NCBI RefSeq assembly: GCF_000429965.1
Contig: NZ_KE387007.1
Span: 1-64,000 of the forward strand
DNA from: Desulfogranum mediterraneum DSM 13871
GTDB taxonomy: Bacteria > Desulfobacterota > Desulfobulbia > Desulfobulbales > Desulfobulbaceae
Direction of reading: 5' to 3'
Length of the DNA: 64,000 nucleotides
Shown here: one piece after another, positions 19,389-29,063 of the stretch
Layout: each line of letters begins with the position of its first letter
Numbering within the stretch: position 1 is the stretch's first letter
The notes under the pieces: generated by a model
What the model was told of the DNA's origin: nothing
Databases searched by the model: none
The model's input: the letters and a program-made list of their open reading frames with translations, nothing else
Made by a program: the position numbers and the translations under genes

Positions 19389-20591
19389 TTAGAGCTGCCA
19401 GGAGAGGGTCATGGCCAGGGAATGGTTGTCCTGGCTGTGGCTGCCGTTGAGCACGGCTGCCGGACCGTCATTGTCGATCTCCCGATCCTGATAAAAATCA
19501 TAGGCATAGCTGAGGCGATAGCTGAGCCTGCCTAACTGTTTGCCGATACCAACGGTGAGGGTCTGTTTGTCCATACCACTGGTGCCGGGCTCAAAGGTGG
19601 CATCAGGCACCGGATTCTCCTCATAGAGGTAGCCCAGAGAGAAGCGGTAGCCGGCAGCGTTCTGATAACTGCCGCCTAGCATGTAGCCCCAGACATCATC
19701 CCAGTTCTTGGGGATGAAGGTCTGCCGTTTCCCGGCCACGGGCAGGGCCGTGGTGACGCTCAGGCGCTCATAGCTGGAGTAGTGTTCATAGCGCAGGGCC
19801 GCCTCTACCACCCATTGGGGGCTGGGTGCATAGGCGATGCCGACAAAGAATTGAGCGGGCAGGGTCAGCTCTGCAGCCGCCGAGGTGGCAGGGAAGAGCG
19901 AGGAGAGCATGGTCGGTGCGGTTTTTGGCAGGTCATAGTGGAGGTCGCCGTCCAGGTCGAGCTCCACCTGGCTGCGGTAGGAGGCGCCGATGGTCCACTG
20001 CTCGACCGGGTTGAGAGTGGCGCCGATATTCCAACCATAGCCGGTGGCGTCACCCTTGAAGCGTTGGCGGCCGTCGGCCTGGGCAAAGGCCTGGAGCGGG
20101 ATCATCTGCTCCAGGGTGGCTTCGGAGCGTACGGCCCTGATGCCGACAGCCACGGCCAGGCGTTCATGGAGTTGCATGGCCAAGGAGGGGTTGATGTCCC
20201 AGGTGGTCAGCTCCGAGGAGGTGGTGAGGTAGCGAAAGATGGTATCTTCGGGAAACTCGCTTCGCAGGCCAAAGCTGTTGTTGACCCCCAGGGCCAGGGA
20301 GCTGCGCTCTGAGAGGCGGTAGCTGGCACTGAGGTGCATCGGGGTACAGATGTTGTGCTCCGACTCATAACTCTGCCCGGTGCGTGTGGAGTCCAGTTCT
20401 TTCTCCGGGGATACCAGGGTCAGGCCCAGGTCCAGGTTGAAGCCGTTGAATTCCAGCTGCAGGGCCGGGTTGTAGAAGAGGGAGGAGAGGCCTTCGGCGT
20501 GGGCCACAGAGGCGTTAGCTACCCCCATGGGGCCTGCCCCCTGGGTAAAGTTGGAAAAACCGGCTGCCTGGGCGCTTCCGCAGGGGATCAC
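19389..20591 (-). CDS. FadL/OmpP1-type outer-membrane transport protein (5' end frameshifted)
   Basis: The mature part is about 390 residues and begins AAGFSNFTQGAGPMGVAN followed by SSLFYNPALQ, the N-terminal hatch typical of FadL/TodX/OmpP1 porins for hydrophobic substrates. The rest alternates as a beta barrel and ends in an aromatic-rich strand with a terminal SWQL. The open frame can only begin at a GTG (20591) inside the signal peptide, with no ribosome site. A proper start, ATG at 20700 after CCAAGGAG, lies in another frame. Joining the two frames at the (CT)5 run at 20628-20619 gives a full signal peptide: charged N-region RPRKQQHSRNKTLPVARLSL, hydrophobic STIQALILLTVIP, cleavage after AQA. 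The gene is therefore either frameshifted or phase-variable as read here. Confidence 0.85.
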   Translation of the reverse strand: MIPCGSAQAAGFSNFTQGAGPMGVANASVAHAEGLSSLFYNPALQLEFNGFNLDLGLTLVSPEKELDSTRTGQSYESEHNICTPMHLSASYRLSERSSLALGVNNSFGLRSEFPEDTIFRYLTTSSELTTWDINPSLAMQLHERLAVAVGIRAVRSEATLEQMIPLQAFAQADGRQRFKGDATGYGWNIGATLNPVEQWTIGASYRSQVELDLDGDLHYDLPKTAPTMLSSLFPATSAAAELTLPAQFFVGIAYAPSPQWVVEAALRYEHYSSYERLSVTTALPVAGKRQTFIPKNWDDVWGYMLGGSYQNAAGYRFSLGYLYEENPVPDATFEPGTSGMDKQTLTVGIGKQLGRLSYRLSYAYDFYQDREIDNDGPAAVLNGSHSQDNHSLAMTLSWQL

Positions 20592-20618
20592 GGTCAGGAG
20601 GATGAGGGCCTGGATCGT

Positions 20619-20628
20619 AGAGAGAGAG
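20619..20628 (-). repeat. Dinucleotide run (CT)5 in the FadL-like signal-peptide region
   Basis: Five CT units on the coding strand (AG on the plus strand), 73 to 82 bp into the reading frame that starts at 20700. One extra CT unit would put the ATG in frame with the porin. Confidence 0.85.
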
Positions 20629-20958
20629 CCTGGCCACAGGCAGCGTTTTATTGCGGCTGTGTTGCTGCTTCCGGGGCCGGGACAGGGTAGAGAGATTCAT
20701 GCTACTCCTTGGTCAACAGTGGTTTGGTAGAGGGGGCTTTTCCCGGGAGCCGTTGGCGAAGATGGCCGCTTCCAGCCTCTTCCTGTCCAGGCCATGGTGC
20801 GGGGGCTGGTGTTGGTCCAGGTTCTGGTGGTGCGTTTGAGCGGCTTCAGGAGGCAGAGCGGCTCTGTACCTGGAGAAAAAACGCGAATATACCATGATTG
20901 CCCTCTTGTTCAGCAAAAAAGGGCAGAGAGACAGTCCCGATAGACAGCTCCGAAGGGC

Positions 20959-22818
20959 TCAGGGTACCACCGGGTGGCGACGCTGCGCTGCTCCCTCTGC
21001 TGCCGGGCCGATGATCTTGCCGGATCTGCCCAGAGGATAGGGGTGTTTACGGTACCAGACCGAGACCACCTCGATGTTGAAAGGGCGTTTGAGGCTGTAG
21101 ATCTTGACGAACTCCTGCTCCAGCTTTTCCGGATCATAGTAGTAGCGGTAGATGGAACCTTCCGGGTTGTCCCTGCCCCGGCCATCGTTGATGGTACCAT
21201 TGATATGGATCATCAGGTAGTTGACCTCCTCCATGGTGTAAGCGGGGTGAAAGCCGTTGAGGTTGATCAAGCCACGGTGTTCCATCCGAGGCCGGAGGAT
21301 ATGGTCGGCATGGGTGAAGTGGAGGATCCGTTCTCCTGGAGGGATATTCTCCCGCATCCATCGGCAGGCCTGTTCCAGGCCGTCGGACGGGGTCTGGGCA
21401 ACACTGCGGTAGCCGATGGTGGAACGACCTCCCAGGTAGCGTGCTCCCAGCCACTGATAGCCGTTGAGGTGGGTGTAGGGGTAGGTGCGGACCAGGTCGA
21501 TGGTGGTGGTGACCAGGGCGGCAGCGATCAGGATCCAGGCTGTCCGTCGGTAGCGGCCCAGGAGGTTCTGCACCAGGTCGGCCAGGAGGATGGCGGCAAC
21601 GGGGAAGAGGGGCATCATGAAGTAGGTCTGGGCATGGACCATCTTCAGGATCAGGAAGGCCAGGTAGAGCAGAAAGAAGATCAGCGGGGTCCGCAGGGCT
21701 GGACGCCGCTGCCATTGGCAGAGGGCTGCCACGATCCCCAGGCAGAGGCCGATACCCATGATCAGGCCGGACTTGAGGAGCAGCACCAGGAAGTGGAGCA
21801 CGGCCGCCTCTCCGGCAAAGGCCCAGCTGAAGGCATCGTTGCTGGAGGTGAAGATCGCCGCCAGGCTGGTGAGGATGGTCGGATTGGTGATATGGACCGG
21901 CGGCAGGACCAGGAAGGTGACCGCGGCCAGGGCCAGGACCAGCAGGGGAGAGCCGAGGTAGCCGGCCCTGTGTTTGCGTTTGAGGCCAAGCAGAAGCAGC
22001 ACCAGCAGCCAGAGGCCCAGGGCGCAGAGGTAATGGCCGAGTACCGCGGCCTTGCTCAGGCCTTGATAGGCAGCGGGGAGCTCCTCAAGGTCTGCCGGGC
22101 CAGCCAGATAGTAGCCCCCGGCCACCACCAGCAGTCCCAGGCTCAACAGCCCCAGGCAGAGCACGGTTCTTCCCAGGCCGAATTTCGCCACAGGGGCAGG
22201 AGGGAGGGGCAGCCTGCCTGCCGTGGGCAGCAGCAGGCTTAAGGTGGCGGCTACCACCAGGGCTGCTCCCGAGGCCTTGGCCGAGAGCACCAGGCCCAGG
22301 CAGAGGCCGCAGGCCAGGACCCACTTCAGGGTCTGCTCCCTTTTCAAGGCCGTCACCAGGTAGAGCAGCCAGCTGGCCAGGCAGGTGATGAAGATGTCGC
22401 CCTCGGTAAAGGCCACCCTGGAAAAGGAGAGGAAGTAGGGGCTGATGGCCATGATCAGGCAGGCAATCAGGCCGGTCTGTATGCTGAACTCCCGGCGGCA
22501 GTAGAGAAAAACCGCGACCAGGGTGAGGATACCCAGGAGGCAACCGACCAGGCGGGCTGCATGGAGGGGGTTGTCGCTGAGATTGAACAGCAGCCAGGAG
22601 CTATACATGGGCAGGCGGACGTTGGTGGCATCGAGATCGCTGCCCCTGAGCCAGCCCTGGGGGGCGGCATCGTAGCTCTGGGCAATGGTGAGGTCGGTCT
22701 GTTCATCAAAGGAGATCCCGATCTGGGGAATCATCGGTACGATCAGTACCGTATAGAGCAGGATGATGGCTGTCAGAAGTACATAGGGGAGAGCCGTGTT
22801 GCGGGGCATGTGTATCAT
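20959..22818 (-). CDS. GT39/ArnT-like integral membrane glycosyltransferase
   Basis: A 619-residue protein with an N-terminal membrane anchor, a first loop carrying SFDEQTDL (the acidic DE pair of the C-type glycosyltransferase fold), and about twelve more hydrophobic segments. A helix end VAFTEGDIFITCL fits the PMT_2/ArnT family, which transfers sugars or related groups from polyprenyl-phosphate donors to periplasmic acceptors. A soluble C-terminal domain follows (about 490-619). Donor and acceptor cannot be told. The stop is about 250 bp from the FadL-like start; no lipid A or protein glycosylation genes are adjacent. Confidence 0.82.
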   Translation of the reverse strand: MIHMPRNTALPYVLLTAIILLYTVLIVPMIPQIGISFDEQTDLTIAQSYDAAPQGWLRGSDLDATNVRLPMYSSWLLFNLSDNPLHAARLVGCLLGILTLVAVFLYCRREFSIQTGLIACLIMAISPYFLSFSRVAFTEGDIFITCLASWLLYLVTALKREQTLKWVLACGLCLGLVLSAKASGAALVVAATLSLLLPTAGRLPLPPAPVAKFGLGRTVLCLGLLSLGLLVVAGGYYLAGPADLEELPAAYQGLSKAAVLGHYLCALGLWLLVLLLLGLKRKHRAGYLGSPLLVLALAAVTFLVLPPVHITNPTILTSLAAIFTSSNDAFSWAFAGEAAVLHFLVLLLKSGLIMGIGLCLGIVAALCQWQRRPALRTPLIFFLLYLAFLILKMVHAQTYFMMPLFPVAAILLADLVQNLLGRYRRTAWILIAAALVTTTIDLVRTYPYTHLNGYQWLGARYLGGRSTIGYRSVAQTPSDGLEQACRWMRENIPPGERILHFTHADHILRPRMEHRGLINLNGFHPAYTMEEVNYLMIHINGTINDGRGRDNPEGSIYRYYYDPEKLEQEFVKIYSLKRPFNIEVVSVWYRKHPYPLGRSGKIIGPAAEGAAQRRHPVVP

Positions 22819-23158
22819 GGGAAGCGAAGATCTGTCCGGTTGCTGACCGGGATTTGGCGGGCTGAACCGCTGGTTGGCTTTGCCGGCGGGGGCGTGAATG
22901 GGGCGTGGCTATCGCTCCGGGCAGCAGCGTTTGGGCTTCGGTCCGGCACCGGTCGAGTTTGTGACCGTCGATCATGAGGCGACAGCGTGCACGGCCGCAG
23001 AGGATACCACATTGGGAGAGTGGCGTCATGGGGAAAAACTGTTCTGCCCTGATTTCAGCTGTGGCGGTCGGTGCAGGGCGGCTTGGAGCGGTTGGTATTG
23101 ATTGTTTTTCAGGCGGCGTTCTTGTTTGATAGCCAGGGCCTGGCTCCGGCACAGAGGA
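22819..23158. other. Intergenic stretch with no recognisable feature
   Basis: 340 bp between two minus-strand genes. Open frames on either strand give Pro/Arg/Ser-rich products of no known family. I see no clear promoter, hairpin or repeat. Confidence 0.5.
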
Positions 23159-23533
23159 TCAGAGGAGCCCCGGGTGCTGGTTGATCTCTTCCTCGATCTT
23201 ATCCGGATCCGGGGCATTGTAGCGAATCAGGTTCTGGAGATGGACCAGGCTCTCCGGCTCGATCTGGTTGAAGCAAATCGCCACCTGCTCAGGCGTCACC
23301 CGGATAATCTCACCCTCTACCTCGATCCTGGGCTGGGCCTCGGGGCTGTCACCCAGCGGGATGGTGATATGGCAGGGCCCCTGCCGGGCATACTCCGCTT
23401 GTGCCGGGATCAGGCAGCCGCCGATGGCGATATCATCCAGGGTATCGATCAGGTAGGCCGAACCATCGGCCAGGGTCAGGGTCAGAGAAAAGTTGAGATG
23501 GATGCGAGAAAATTTTCTTTTTTCCGATGGCAT
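23159..23533 (-). CDS. PilZ domain protein (probable c-di-GMP receptor)
   Basis: A 124-residue protein that is essentially one PilZ domain. The RxxxR motif is RKFSR at residues 6-10. The second motif reads DIAIGG, where the usual serine of [D/N]xSxxG is alanine, so binding of cyclic di-GMP is likely but not certain. AGGTG precedes the ATG at 23533. It may be co-transcribed with the nitroreductase and LOG genes upstream; no c-di-GMP enzyme is nearby. Confidence 0.85.
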   Translation of the reverse strand: MPSEKRKFSRIHLNFSLTLTLADGSAYLIDTLDDIAIGGCLIPAQAEYARQGPCHITIPLGDSPEAQPRIEVEGEIIRVTPEQVAICFNQIEPESLVHLQNLIRYNAPDPDKIEEEINQHPGLL

Positions 23534-23565
23534 AGTTCACACCTGGTCAGGGGTTGGGGAGGTCA

Positions 23566-24108
23566 TCAGCTGCCTCCTGCTGAGGTCTCGGTCCACTCTT
23601 CCCGGTGGACCCGGGCAGGGTTGTAGCGGGTTCGCGCTTCAGCCGTCTTGGCCGGCCAGCCCAGGGCAACTGCGGCAACCGGGATGATCCGCTCAGGCAG
23701 ACCGAAGAGTTCGGCCAGACCGCTCATCCGTTCTTTTCGCGGGTGCACGCCGACCCAGCAGGCGCCCAGTCCCAGGACATTGGCAGCCAAAAGCAGGTTC
23801 TCCATGGCCGCGCTGAGGTCCTGGAGCATGAAGGAGAGCTCCTGATCCAGGGCCAGCTCAATATCCCCGCAGACCAGGATTCCCAGCGGCGCCTGCCGCA
23901 GCATCCGGCCATAGGGCTGGATCCTGGCCATGGCGCGAAGTCTCTGCCGATCGCGAATGACCAGGAAGTGCCAGGGATCCTTCTTCTTGGCCGAGGGCGC
24001 GGCCATGGCAGCCTGGAGGAGGTCTTCCACCAGTTCGTCGCTGACCGCCTGCTCGGTGAAGGAGCGGATACTGCGTCGGGAGAAGATGAACTGCAGCGCA
24101 GGGTTCAT
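23566..24108 (-). CDS. Nitroreductase family protein
   Basis: A 180-residue FMN-dependent oxidoreductase of the small nitroreductase class. It begins FIFSRRSIRSFTEQAVSDE (the SRRSIR motif binds FMN phosphate), followed by AAMAAPSAKKKDPWHFLVI and, near the C-terminus, GLGACWVGVHPRKE and VALGWPAK. The start at 24108 is the Met just before the domain and lies 4 bp after the stop of the LOG gene, so both are probably in one operon. The frame is open to 24303 but that extension lies antisense-like within the LOG gene and has no family similarity. Substrate unknown. Confidence 0.88.
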   Translation of the reverse strand: MNPALQFIFSRRSIRSFTEQAVSDELVEDLLQAAMAAPSAKKKDPWHFLVIRDRQRLRAMARIQPYGRMLRQAPLGILVCGDIELALDQELSFMLQDLSAAMENLLLAANVLGLGACWVGVHPRKERMSGLAELFGLPERIIPVAAVALGWPAKTAEARTRYNPARVHREEWTETSAGGS

Positions 24109-24112
24109 CGGC

Positions 24113-24784
24113 TCACTCGTCCGTGGCCCGCCGGCTCTGTCGGGCGTCACGATTTTGTTGGAGATAGTCCGTGACCAGGGCTGCGGCATTTTCCGGGCTA
24201 TCCACCACCTTAAAGAGGTTGAGGTCTTCGGGGGCGATGCAGCCCTGGAGGACCATCTCCTTTTGGACCCAGTCGAGCAGGCCCTGCCAGTAGCTGCTGC
24301 CAAAGAGAATGACCGGGAACTTTCTGATCTTGTTGGTCTGGATCAGGGTCAGGGATTCAAAAAACTCGTCCATGGTGCCGAAGCCGCCGGGGAAGATGAC
24401 ATAGGCCATGGCATGGCGGACAAACATCAGCTTGCGCACAAAAAAGTAGCGGAAGGTAATGCTGACGTTCTGATAGGGGTTGGGCGCCTGTTCATGGGGT
24501 AGGACGATGTTGAGCCCCACCGAGGTGCCGCCGGCCTCAATGCAGCCGCGGTTGGCGGCCTCCATGATCCCCGGTCCGCCGCCGGTGATGACGGTCAGCT
24601 GCTGGGCGGTGAGCAGGGCAGCGGTCTTGAGGGCGGCCTGGTAGTAGGGGGAATCTTCCTGGAAACGGGCGCCGCCGAAGACCGAGGCCGCCGGACCGAT
24701 ATCGTTGAGGGTTTCAATGCCGTCAATGAGCTCCGACTGGATCCGAAAGATCCGCCAGGTTTCTGAAGTTCTCAGGTCTTCCAT
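24113..24784 (-). CDS. LOG family protein (cytokinin riboside monophosphate phosphoribohydrolase-like)
   Basis: A 223-residue Rossmann-fold protein with both family signatures: ITGGGPGIMEAANRG (nucleotide binding) and PGGFGTMDEFFE (catalytic glutamate). Such proteins were long called lysine decarboxylases; the tested ones cleave ribose phosphate from nucleoside monophosphates. It is the first gene of a probable LOG-nitroreductase-PilZ operon. No clear ribosome site precedes the ATG at 24784. Confidence 0.9.
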   Translation of the reverse strand: MEDLRTSETWRIFRIQSELIDGIETLNDIGPAASVFGGARFQEDSPYYQAALKTAALLTAQQLTVITGGGPGIMEAANRGCIEAGGTSVGLNIVLPHEQAPNPYQNVSITFRYFFVRKLMFVRHAMAYVIFPGGFGTMDEFFESLTLIQTNKIRKFPVILFGSSYWQGLLDWVQKEMVLQGCIAPEDLNLFKVVDSPENAAALVTDYLQQNRDARQSRRATDE

Positions 24785-24796
24785 AGGGGTACCGGT

Positions 24797-24832
24797 GAAA
24801 AGGCCCCGCTAGCGTGCGCTACCGGGGCCGAT
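24797..24832 (-). terminator. Terminator of the fumarase gene
   Basis: On the minus strand GGCCCCGGTAGC pairs with GCTAGCGGGGCC around a short loop and is followed by TTTTC. It lies about 80 bp after the fumarase stop codon and before the LOG gene. Confidence 0.8.
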
Positions 24833-24910
24833 TGAATTGATCTGAATCAGAGGGCGTCGAGGGGATGCCAGGCCAGGCCCATCTCCCTGCTTCGCCCTCC
24901 TGATGATATG

Positions 24911-26530
24911 TTATAACAAACCGTCAAAGAAGTCATTACCCTTGTCGTCGACCAGGATAAAGGCCGGGAAGTCGACTACTTCGATCTTCCAGACCGCTTC
25001 CATACCCAGTTCCGGGTAATCGAGGCACTCGACCTTCTTGATGTTCTCCTCAGCCAGCAGGGCTGCAGGACCGCCGATGGAGCCCAGGTAGAAGCCGCCA
25101 TGCTTCTTACAGGCATCGGTGACCTGCTGGGAGCGGTTGCCCTTGGCGATCATCACCATGGCTCCGCCCTTACCCTGGAGCAGATCCACGTAGGAGTCCA
25201 TCCTGCCGGCCGTGGTCGGGCCAAAGGAGCCCGAAGGCTTGCCTGGCGGGGTCTTGGCCGGACCGGCGTAGTAGACCGGGTGATGCTTGAGGTACTCGGG
25301 CAGCGGCTCACCGCTGTCCAGCAGCTCCTTCCACTTGGCATGGGCAATATCCCGGCCAACGATGATGGTTCCGCTCAGGGAGAGCGGGGTGGAGACCGGG
25401 TGCTTGGTGAGCTCGGCCAGGACCTTGTCCATGGGTTGGTTGAGGTCGACCTTGACCACCTGGGCGTCGCTGCGGTCACGATACTCTGCCGGGATCAGCC
25501 GGCCGGGATCGCTGTCCATCTGCTCGATCCAGAGGCCGTCCTGGTTGATCTTGGCCTTGATGTTCCGGTCTGCAGAACAGGAGACCCCCATGCCCACCGG
25601 ACAGGAGGCGCCGTGACGGGACATCCGGACCACCCGGATATCGTGGGCAAAGTACTTGCCGCCGAACTGGGCGCCCAGGCCCAGCTTCTGGGCCTCTTCG
25701 AGCAGCTCAGCCTCGAGCTCCACGTCCCGGAAGGCCTGGCCCAGCTCGTTGCCGCTGGTGGGCAGCTTGTCCAGATACTTGGCAGAGGCCAGTTTGACGG
25801 TCTTCAGGTTGCTCTCTGCGCTGGTGCCGCCGATGACAAAGGCGATGTGATAGGGTGGACAGGCGGCGGTTCCCAGGGTCTTCATCTTCTCCACCAGGAA
25901 CTTTTTCAGGGTGCCGGGGTTGAGCAGGGCCTTGGTCTCCTGGTAGAGGTAGGTCTTGTTGGCGCTGCCGCCGCCCTTGGCCAGGAAGAGGAACTTGTAG
26001 TCGTCCCCGCCAGTGGCGTAGATGTCGATCTGGGCAGGCAGGTTGGTCTTGGTGTTGACCTCATCATACATGTTGAGGGGGGCATTCTGGGAGTAGCGCA
26101 GGTTCTCTTCGGTATAGGTGGTGAAGACCCCGGCAGAGATCTGCTCGGCATCGTCGCAGCCGGTCCAGACCTTCTGGCCCTTCTTGGCAACCACACAGGC
26201 GGTGCCGGTGTCCTGACAGACCGGCAGCACGAACTCCGAGGCCACCTCGGCGTTGCGCAACATCGCCAGGGCCACTTCCTTGTCGTTGGCCGAGGCCTCG
26301 GGATCGCTGAAGATCTTGGCAACGCTCTCGTTGTGGGCAGGGCGCAGGAGAAAGGAGACCTCGCGCATGGCCTGGTTGGCGATCACCTTGATGGCTTCCG
26401 GTGCGACCTTGAGGATCTTTTCACCATTGAACTCTTCTACGGAGACGTACTGTTCAGAACCTTCAAGTAAGCGATACTTGGTTTCATCTTTTCCCTGGGC
26501 AAAGGGATCCTGATATACAAACTCTGCCAT
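24911..26530 (-). CDS. fumA: Class I fumarate hydratase (single-chain FumA type)
   Basis: A 539-residue, oxygen-sensitive [4Fe-4S] hydratase that interconverts fumarate and malate. Alpha and beta domains are in one chain as in Escherichia coli FumA. Cluster cysteines are visible in [14 protein letters not shown], in [19 protein letters not shown], and probably in [15 protein letters not shown]. The beta part contains [16 protein letters not shown] and [15 protein letters not shown]. The ATG at 26530 follows AAGGAG. It is monocistronic, with its own terminator downstream. Confidence 0.95.
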   Translation of the reverse strand: MAEFVYQDPFAQGKDETKYRLLEGSEQYVSVEEFNGEKILKVAPEAIKVIANQAMREVSFLLRPAHNESVAKIFSDPEASANDKEVALAMLRNAEVASEFVLPVCQDTGTACVVAKKGQKVWTGCDDAEQISAGVFTTYTEENLRYSQNAPLNMYDEVNTKTNLPAQIDIYATGGDDYKFLFLAKGGGSANKTYLYQETKALLNPGTLKKFLVEKMKTLGTAACPPYHIAFVIGGTSAESNLKTVKLASAKYLDKLPTSGNELGQAFRDVELEAELLEEAQKLGLGAQFGGKYFAHDIRVVRMSRHGASCPVGMGVSCSADRNIKAKINQDGLWIEQMDSDPGRLIPAEYRDRSDAQVVKVDLNQPMDKVLAELTKHPVSTPLSLSGTIIVGRDIAHAKWKELLDSGEPLPEYLKHHPVYYAGPAKTPPGKPSGSFGPTTAGRMDSYVDLLQGKGGAMVMIAKGNRSQQVTDACKKHGGFYLGSIGGPAALLAEENIKKVECLDYPELGMEAVWKIEVVDFPAFILVDDKGNDFFDGLL

Positions 26531-26784
26531 GATACTACTCCTTATGGGTTGAATAGAGTGGAACCGATTGGCCGGCAATCGGTATATTCAAAAAGGTATA
26601 CCCCCCTTTTAGATCGTGTTGCTGAGGCGGCTGTGGCGCCGGGAGTTATGGCTCCGGCCAGCTGCAGACACCGCCCCTTTTTTTACTCCGCCAGGCAACC
26701 AAAGGCAAGTCCCTGGTATCAGAAAGTCAATTTTTCCTGGAAAAACCAACGAATGGGCCATGAATGGCTATTCATTAACCAGGC

Positions 26785-27618
26785 TCAGTAGCTCAGCTTG
26801 GTCCCTGCTGCGGCAAAGAAAAAGCGTTCCTTGAAGTGGTGGTGCAACCTGGCGCTGTTGTCCAGGCCGGTACAGTGGGAGGCGCCGATATGGGGGATCT
26901 CAAAGGCCTCCAGGGCCTCCACCGTGGCCTGAAACTGGTCGCTGCCGGCAAAGCCCAGGTGGGTGCCGCCAAAGAGGGCATGGATGGGTTCGCCGGGGAA
27001 CCGGGCGCTGACGTGGTTGAGGATGTTGATCAGACCGGCATGGGCACAGCCCAGGATGACCACCAGGCCCTGATCCGAGCGGACCACCAGGGACTGGTCG
27101 TCCCGGAGCTGGTCCTGGACCCATCTCCCTTCACCGGCCGGGCATTTCATATGGGGATCAGGCGGCTCAAAGGTGGAGATCCTGGGAATTTCACCGCTGA
27201 GGAAGATCCTGGGGAAGATCTCGGTCAGCTCCCTGATGGGGAGGAAACGGGCACCCAGGGACTCCAGGTATTCCCGGCGAAAGTGGATGCCGATCTCCCG
27301 GCACTCCTCGTCCTTGAGCCAGTAGCGGCTGCTGAAGCCATCGGGATGGAGAAAGACATCCGTGGGGCCGGTGCGGCGGAGGGCATCGGGCAGGCCGCTG
27401 GTGTGGTCATAGTGGCCATGACTGATGACGATTCCGTCCAGCTGGTCCAGGTGAACGCCCAAGCGCTCGCTGTTGTGGAGCAGACCCAGGCCCTGGCCGG
27501 TGTCAAAGAGGATCTGGTGGTCGTCGGTGGCCACATGGACGGCCCAGCCGTGTTCGCCGATCAGGCCCAGGGCGGTGGTCACTGAATTTTCACAGAGTAC
27601 CGTACAGTCACATCGCAT
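26785..27618 (-). CDS. Metallo-beta-lactamase-fold hydrolase (COG1237-like)
   Basis: A 277-residue protein with the MBL metal motif HGHYDH and further histidines in GCAHAGLINI and GASHCTGL. The N-terminal segment CENSVTT and the ILFDTGQG strand fit the COG1237 group, whose archaeal members include enzymes of methanopterin synthesis. Function in this organism is unknown. The preceding intergenic region toward fumA holds only weak signals. It is a single minus-strand gene. Confidence 0.85.
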   Translation of the reverse strand: MRCDCTVLCENSVTTALGLIGEHGWAVHVATDDHQILFDTGQGLGLLHNSERLGVHLDQLDGIVISHGHYDHTSGLPDALRRTGPTDVFLHPDGFSSRYWLKDEECREIGIHFRREYLESLGARFLPIRELTEIFPRIFLSGEIPRISTFEPPDPHMKCPAGEGRWVQDQLRDDQSLVVRSDQGLVVILGCAHAGLINILNHVSARFPGEPIHALFGGTHLGFAGSDQFQATVEALEAFEIPHIGASHCTGLDNSARLHHHFKERFFFAAAGTKLSY

Positions 27619-27857
27619 AGCTGCCTCCTCAATCGCTGTTCATGTTGTCTGGCAGAAAGTGTATACCCTCCAGCTACAGTCTCTACTGCCAGGGCCAAGG
27701 GTTTTCCAGGAAAAGTCCAGTTGCCTGCCATTTTTCTTGCTGGGTTCCAGGGTAAAAGAACTGCTGTCCTGCTCAGGCTGAGTCTGTGGGACGGCTGGTG
27801 GGACAGCCCCCGTGCTGTCGCCGAGGGTGGGCTTGGGGCTGAAGCGGAGCAGCTCGA

Positions 27858-29003
27858 TCAGACCAACTCCGCCATCACCTGGTTGGCCAGGGGCTTGCCC
27901 TTGGCGCTCAGGCGCAGCCGGGAGCCCTTGAGCTCCACCAGCTGCAGCTCCACCAGCCGGCTGAGGGTCTGGCCGTAGTAGCTGAGTCCATCGATGCCGA
28001 AGCGGCGGTGAAGGGCCTCCAGGTCCACCCCCCGGATCAGGCGCAGGCCGATGACCACGGATTCGCGAAAGTAGCTCTCCTGGTCCAGGGTCTCCTGGTC
28101 CCCCCAGGCCGGGGTGCCGGCGGCCACGGCTCGGCAGAAGCGGCTGAGCTGCTTTATTCCGGTCCAGCGCCTGCCCCCATGGCCGCTCACCGCAGCCGGT
28201 CCCAGGCCCAGGTAGCTGCCGTTATGCCAGTAGTTGAGGTTGTGACGGCACCGGTGGCCGGGGCGGGCATAGTTGGAGATTTCGTAGCGCTCCAGGGGGC
28301 TGGAGCCGAGGATGATCCGGGTCTGTTCCATCATGGCCAGGACCTCCTCCTCCCCGGGCAGGCGGAGCTCCCCCCGTGCCACGGCCCTGGTCAGGGGCGT
28401 ACCCTCTTCCAAGGTGAGTTCGTAGAGGGAGAGGTGATCCGGTTCCAGGGCCAGCACCGTTTCCAGGGTCTGCCGCCACTGCGCCGCGTCCTGGCCAGGG
28501 AGGCCGTAGATCAGGTCCAGGCTGAGGTCGCTGAAGCCTGCCGCGCGTGCCGCCTGAAAGGCGCGTAGCGCCTCTTCCCGGTTGTGGCCGCGGCCGATCA
28601 GGGCCAGGGTGGCATCGTCCAGGGACTGGACCCCGATGGAGAGGCGGTTGAAACCGGCCCGGCGCAGTGAGTTCATCTCCCGGGGGCTGATGGTGGCCGG
28701 GTTGATCTCCATGGAGACCTCGGCCTGGGGCTCCAGCCGGAAGGCCCGGGCCAGGCGGCCCAGGAGCTCTGCCGGCAGTTCCCTGGGCAGGATAGAGGGG
28801 GTGCCGCCGCCAAAGAAGATGGTGGCAAAGGGGAGCCGGTCCCAGGGGGGACGGCGGCTGAGCAGCTTCAGTTGGCCGAGCACAGCCTGGTAATAGTCGC
28901 GGATATCTGTGGGGCTGCCGACAAAGGAGCTGAAGCTGCAGTAGCTGCACTTGCTCTGACAGAAGGGGACATGGAGGTAGAGGCCGGGGCCGATGGCGGT
29001 CAT
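27858..29003 (-). CDS. hemW: Radical SAM heme chaperone HemW
   Basis: A 381-residue radical SAM protein. The cluster motif CQSKCSYCSF near residue 15 has the CxxxCxxCxF form of HemW and HemN rather than that of other radical SAM enzymes. FFGGGTPS is the SAM glycine motif. HNLNYWHNGSYLGLGPAA is the heme-binding HNxxYW motif of HemW. HemW inserts heme into respiratory proteins and is often mislabelled as coproporphyrinogen dehydrogenase; the short length supports HemW. It follows radC by about 60 bp. Confidence 0.92.
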   Translation of the reverse strand: MTAIGPGLYLHVPFCQSKCSYCSFSSFVGSPTDIRDYYQAVLGQLKLLSRRPPWDRLPFATIFFGGGTPSILPRELPAELLGRLARAFRLEPQAEVSMEINPATISPREMNSLRRAGFNRLSIGVQSLDDATLALIGRGHNREEALRAFQAARAAGFSDLSLDLIYGLPGQDAAQWRQTLETVLALEPDHLSLYELTLEEGTPLTRAVARGELRLPGEEEVLAMMEQTRIILGSSPLERYEISNYARPGHRCRHNLNYWHNGSYLGLGPAAVSGHGGRRWTGIKQLSRFCRAVAAGTPAWGDQETLDQESYFRESVVIGLRLIRGVDLEALHRRFGIDGLSYYGQTLSRLVELQLVELKGSRLRLSAKGKPLANQVMAELV

Positions 29004-29063
29004 GATCGCTGGTTCACTGGCTGGGGAGCGGGTTGTCTGGTGAGCAGGGGGCGGAGCAACTGT

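Noticed and set aside
25100-26470. A 456-codon plus-strand open frame inside the fumarase gene
   Set aside because: Antisense shadow of fumA with no ribosome site and no recognisable domain; the same holds for frames antisense to gatB, hypD, ilvC and the GT39 gene.
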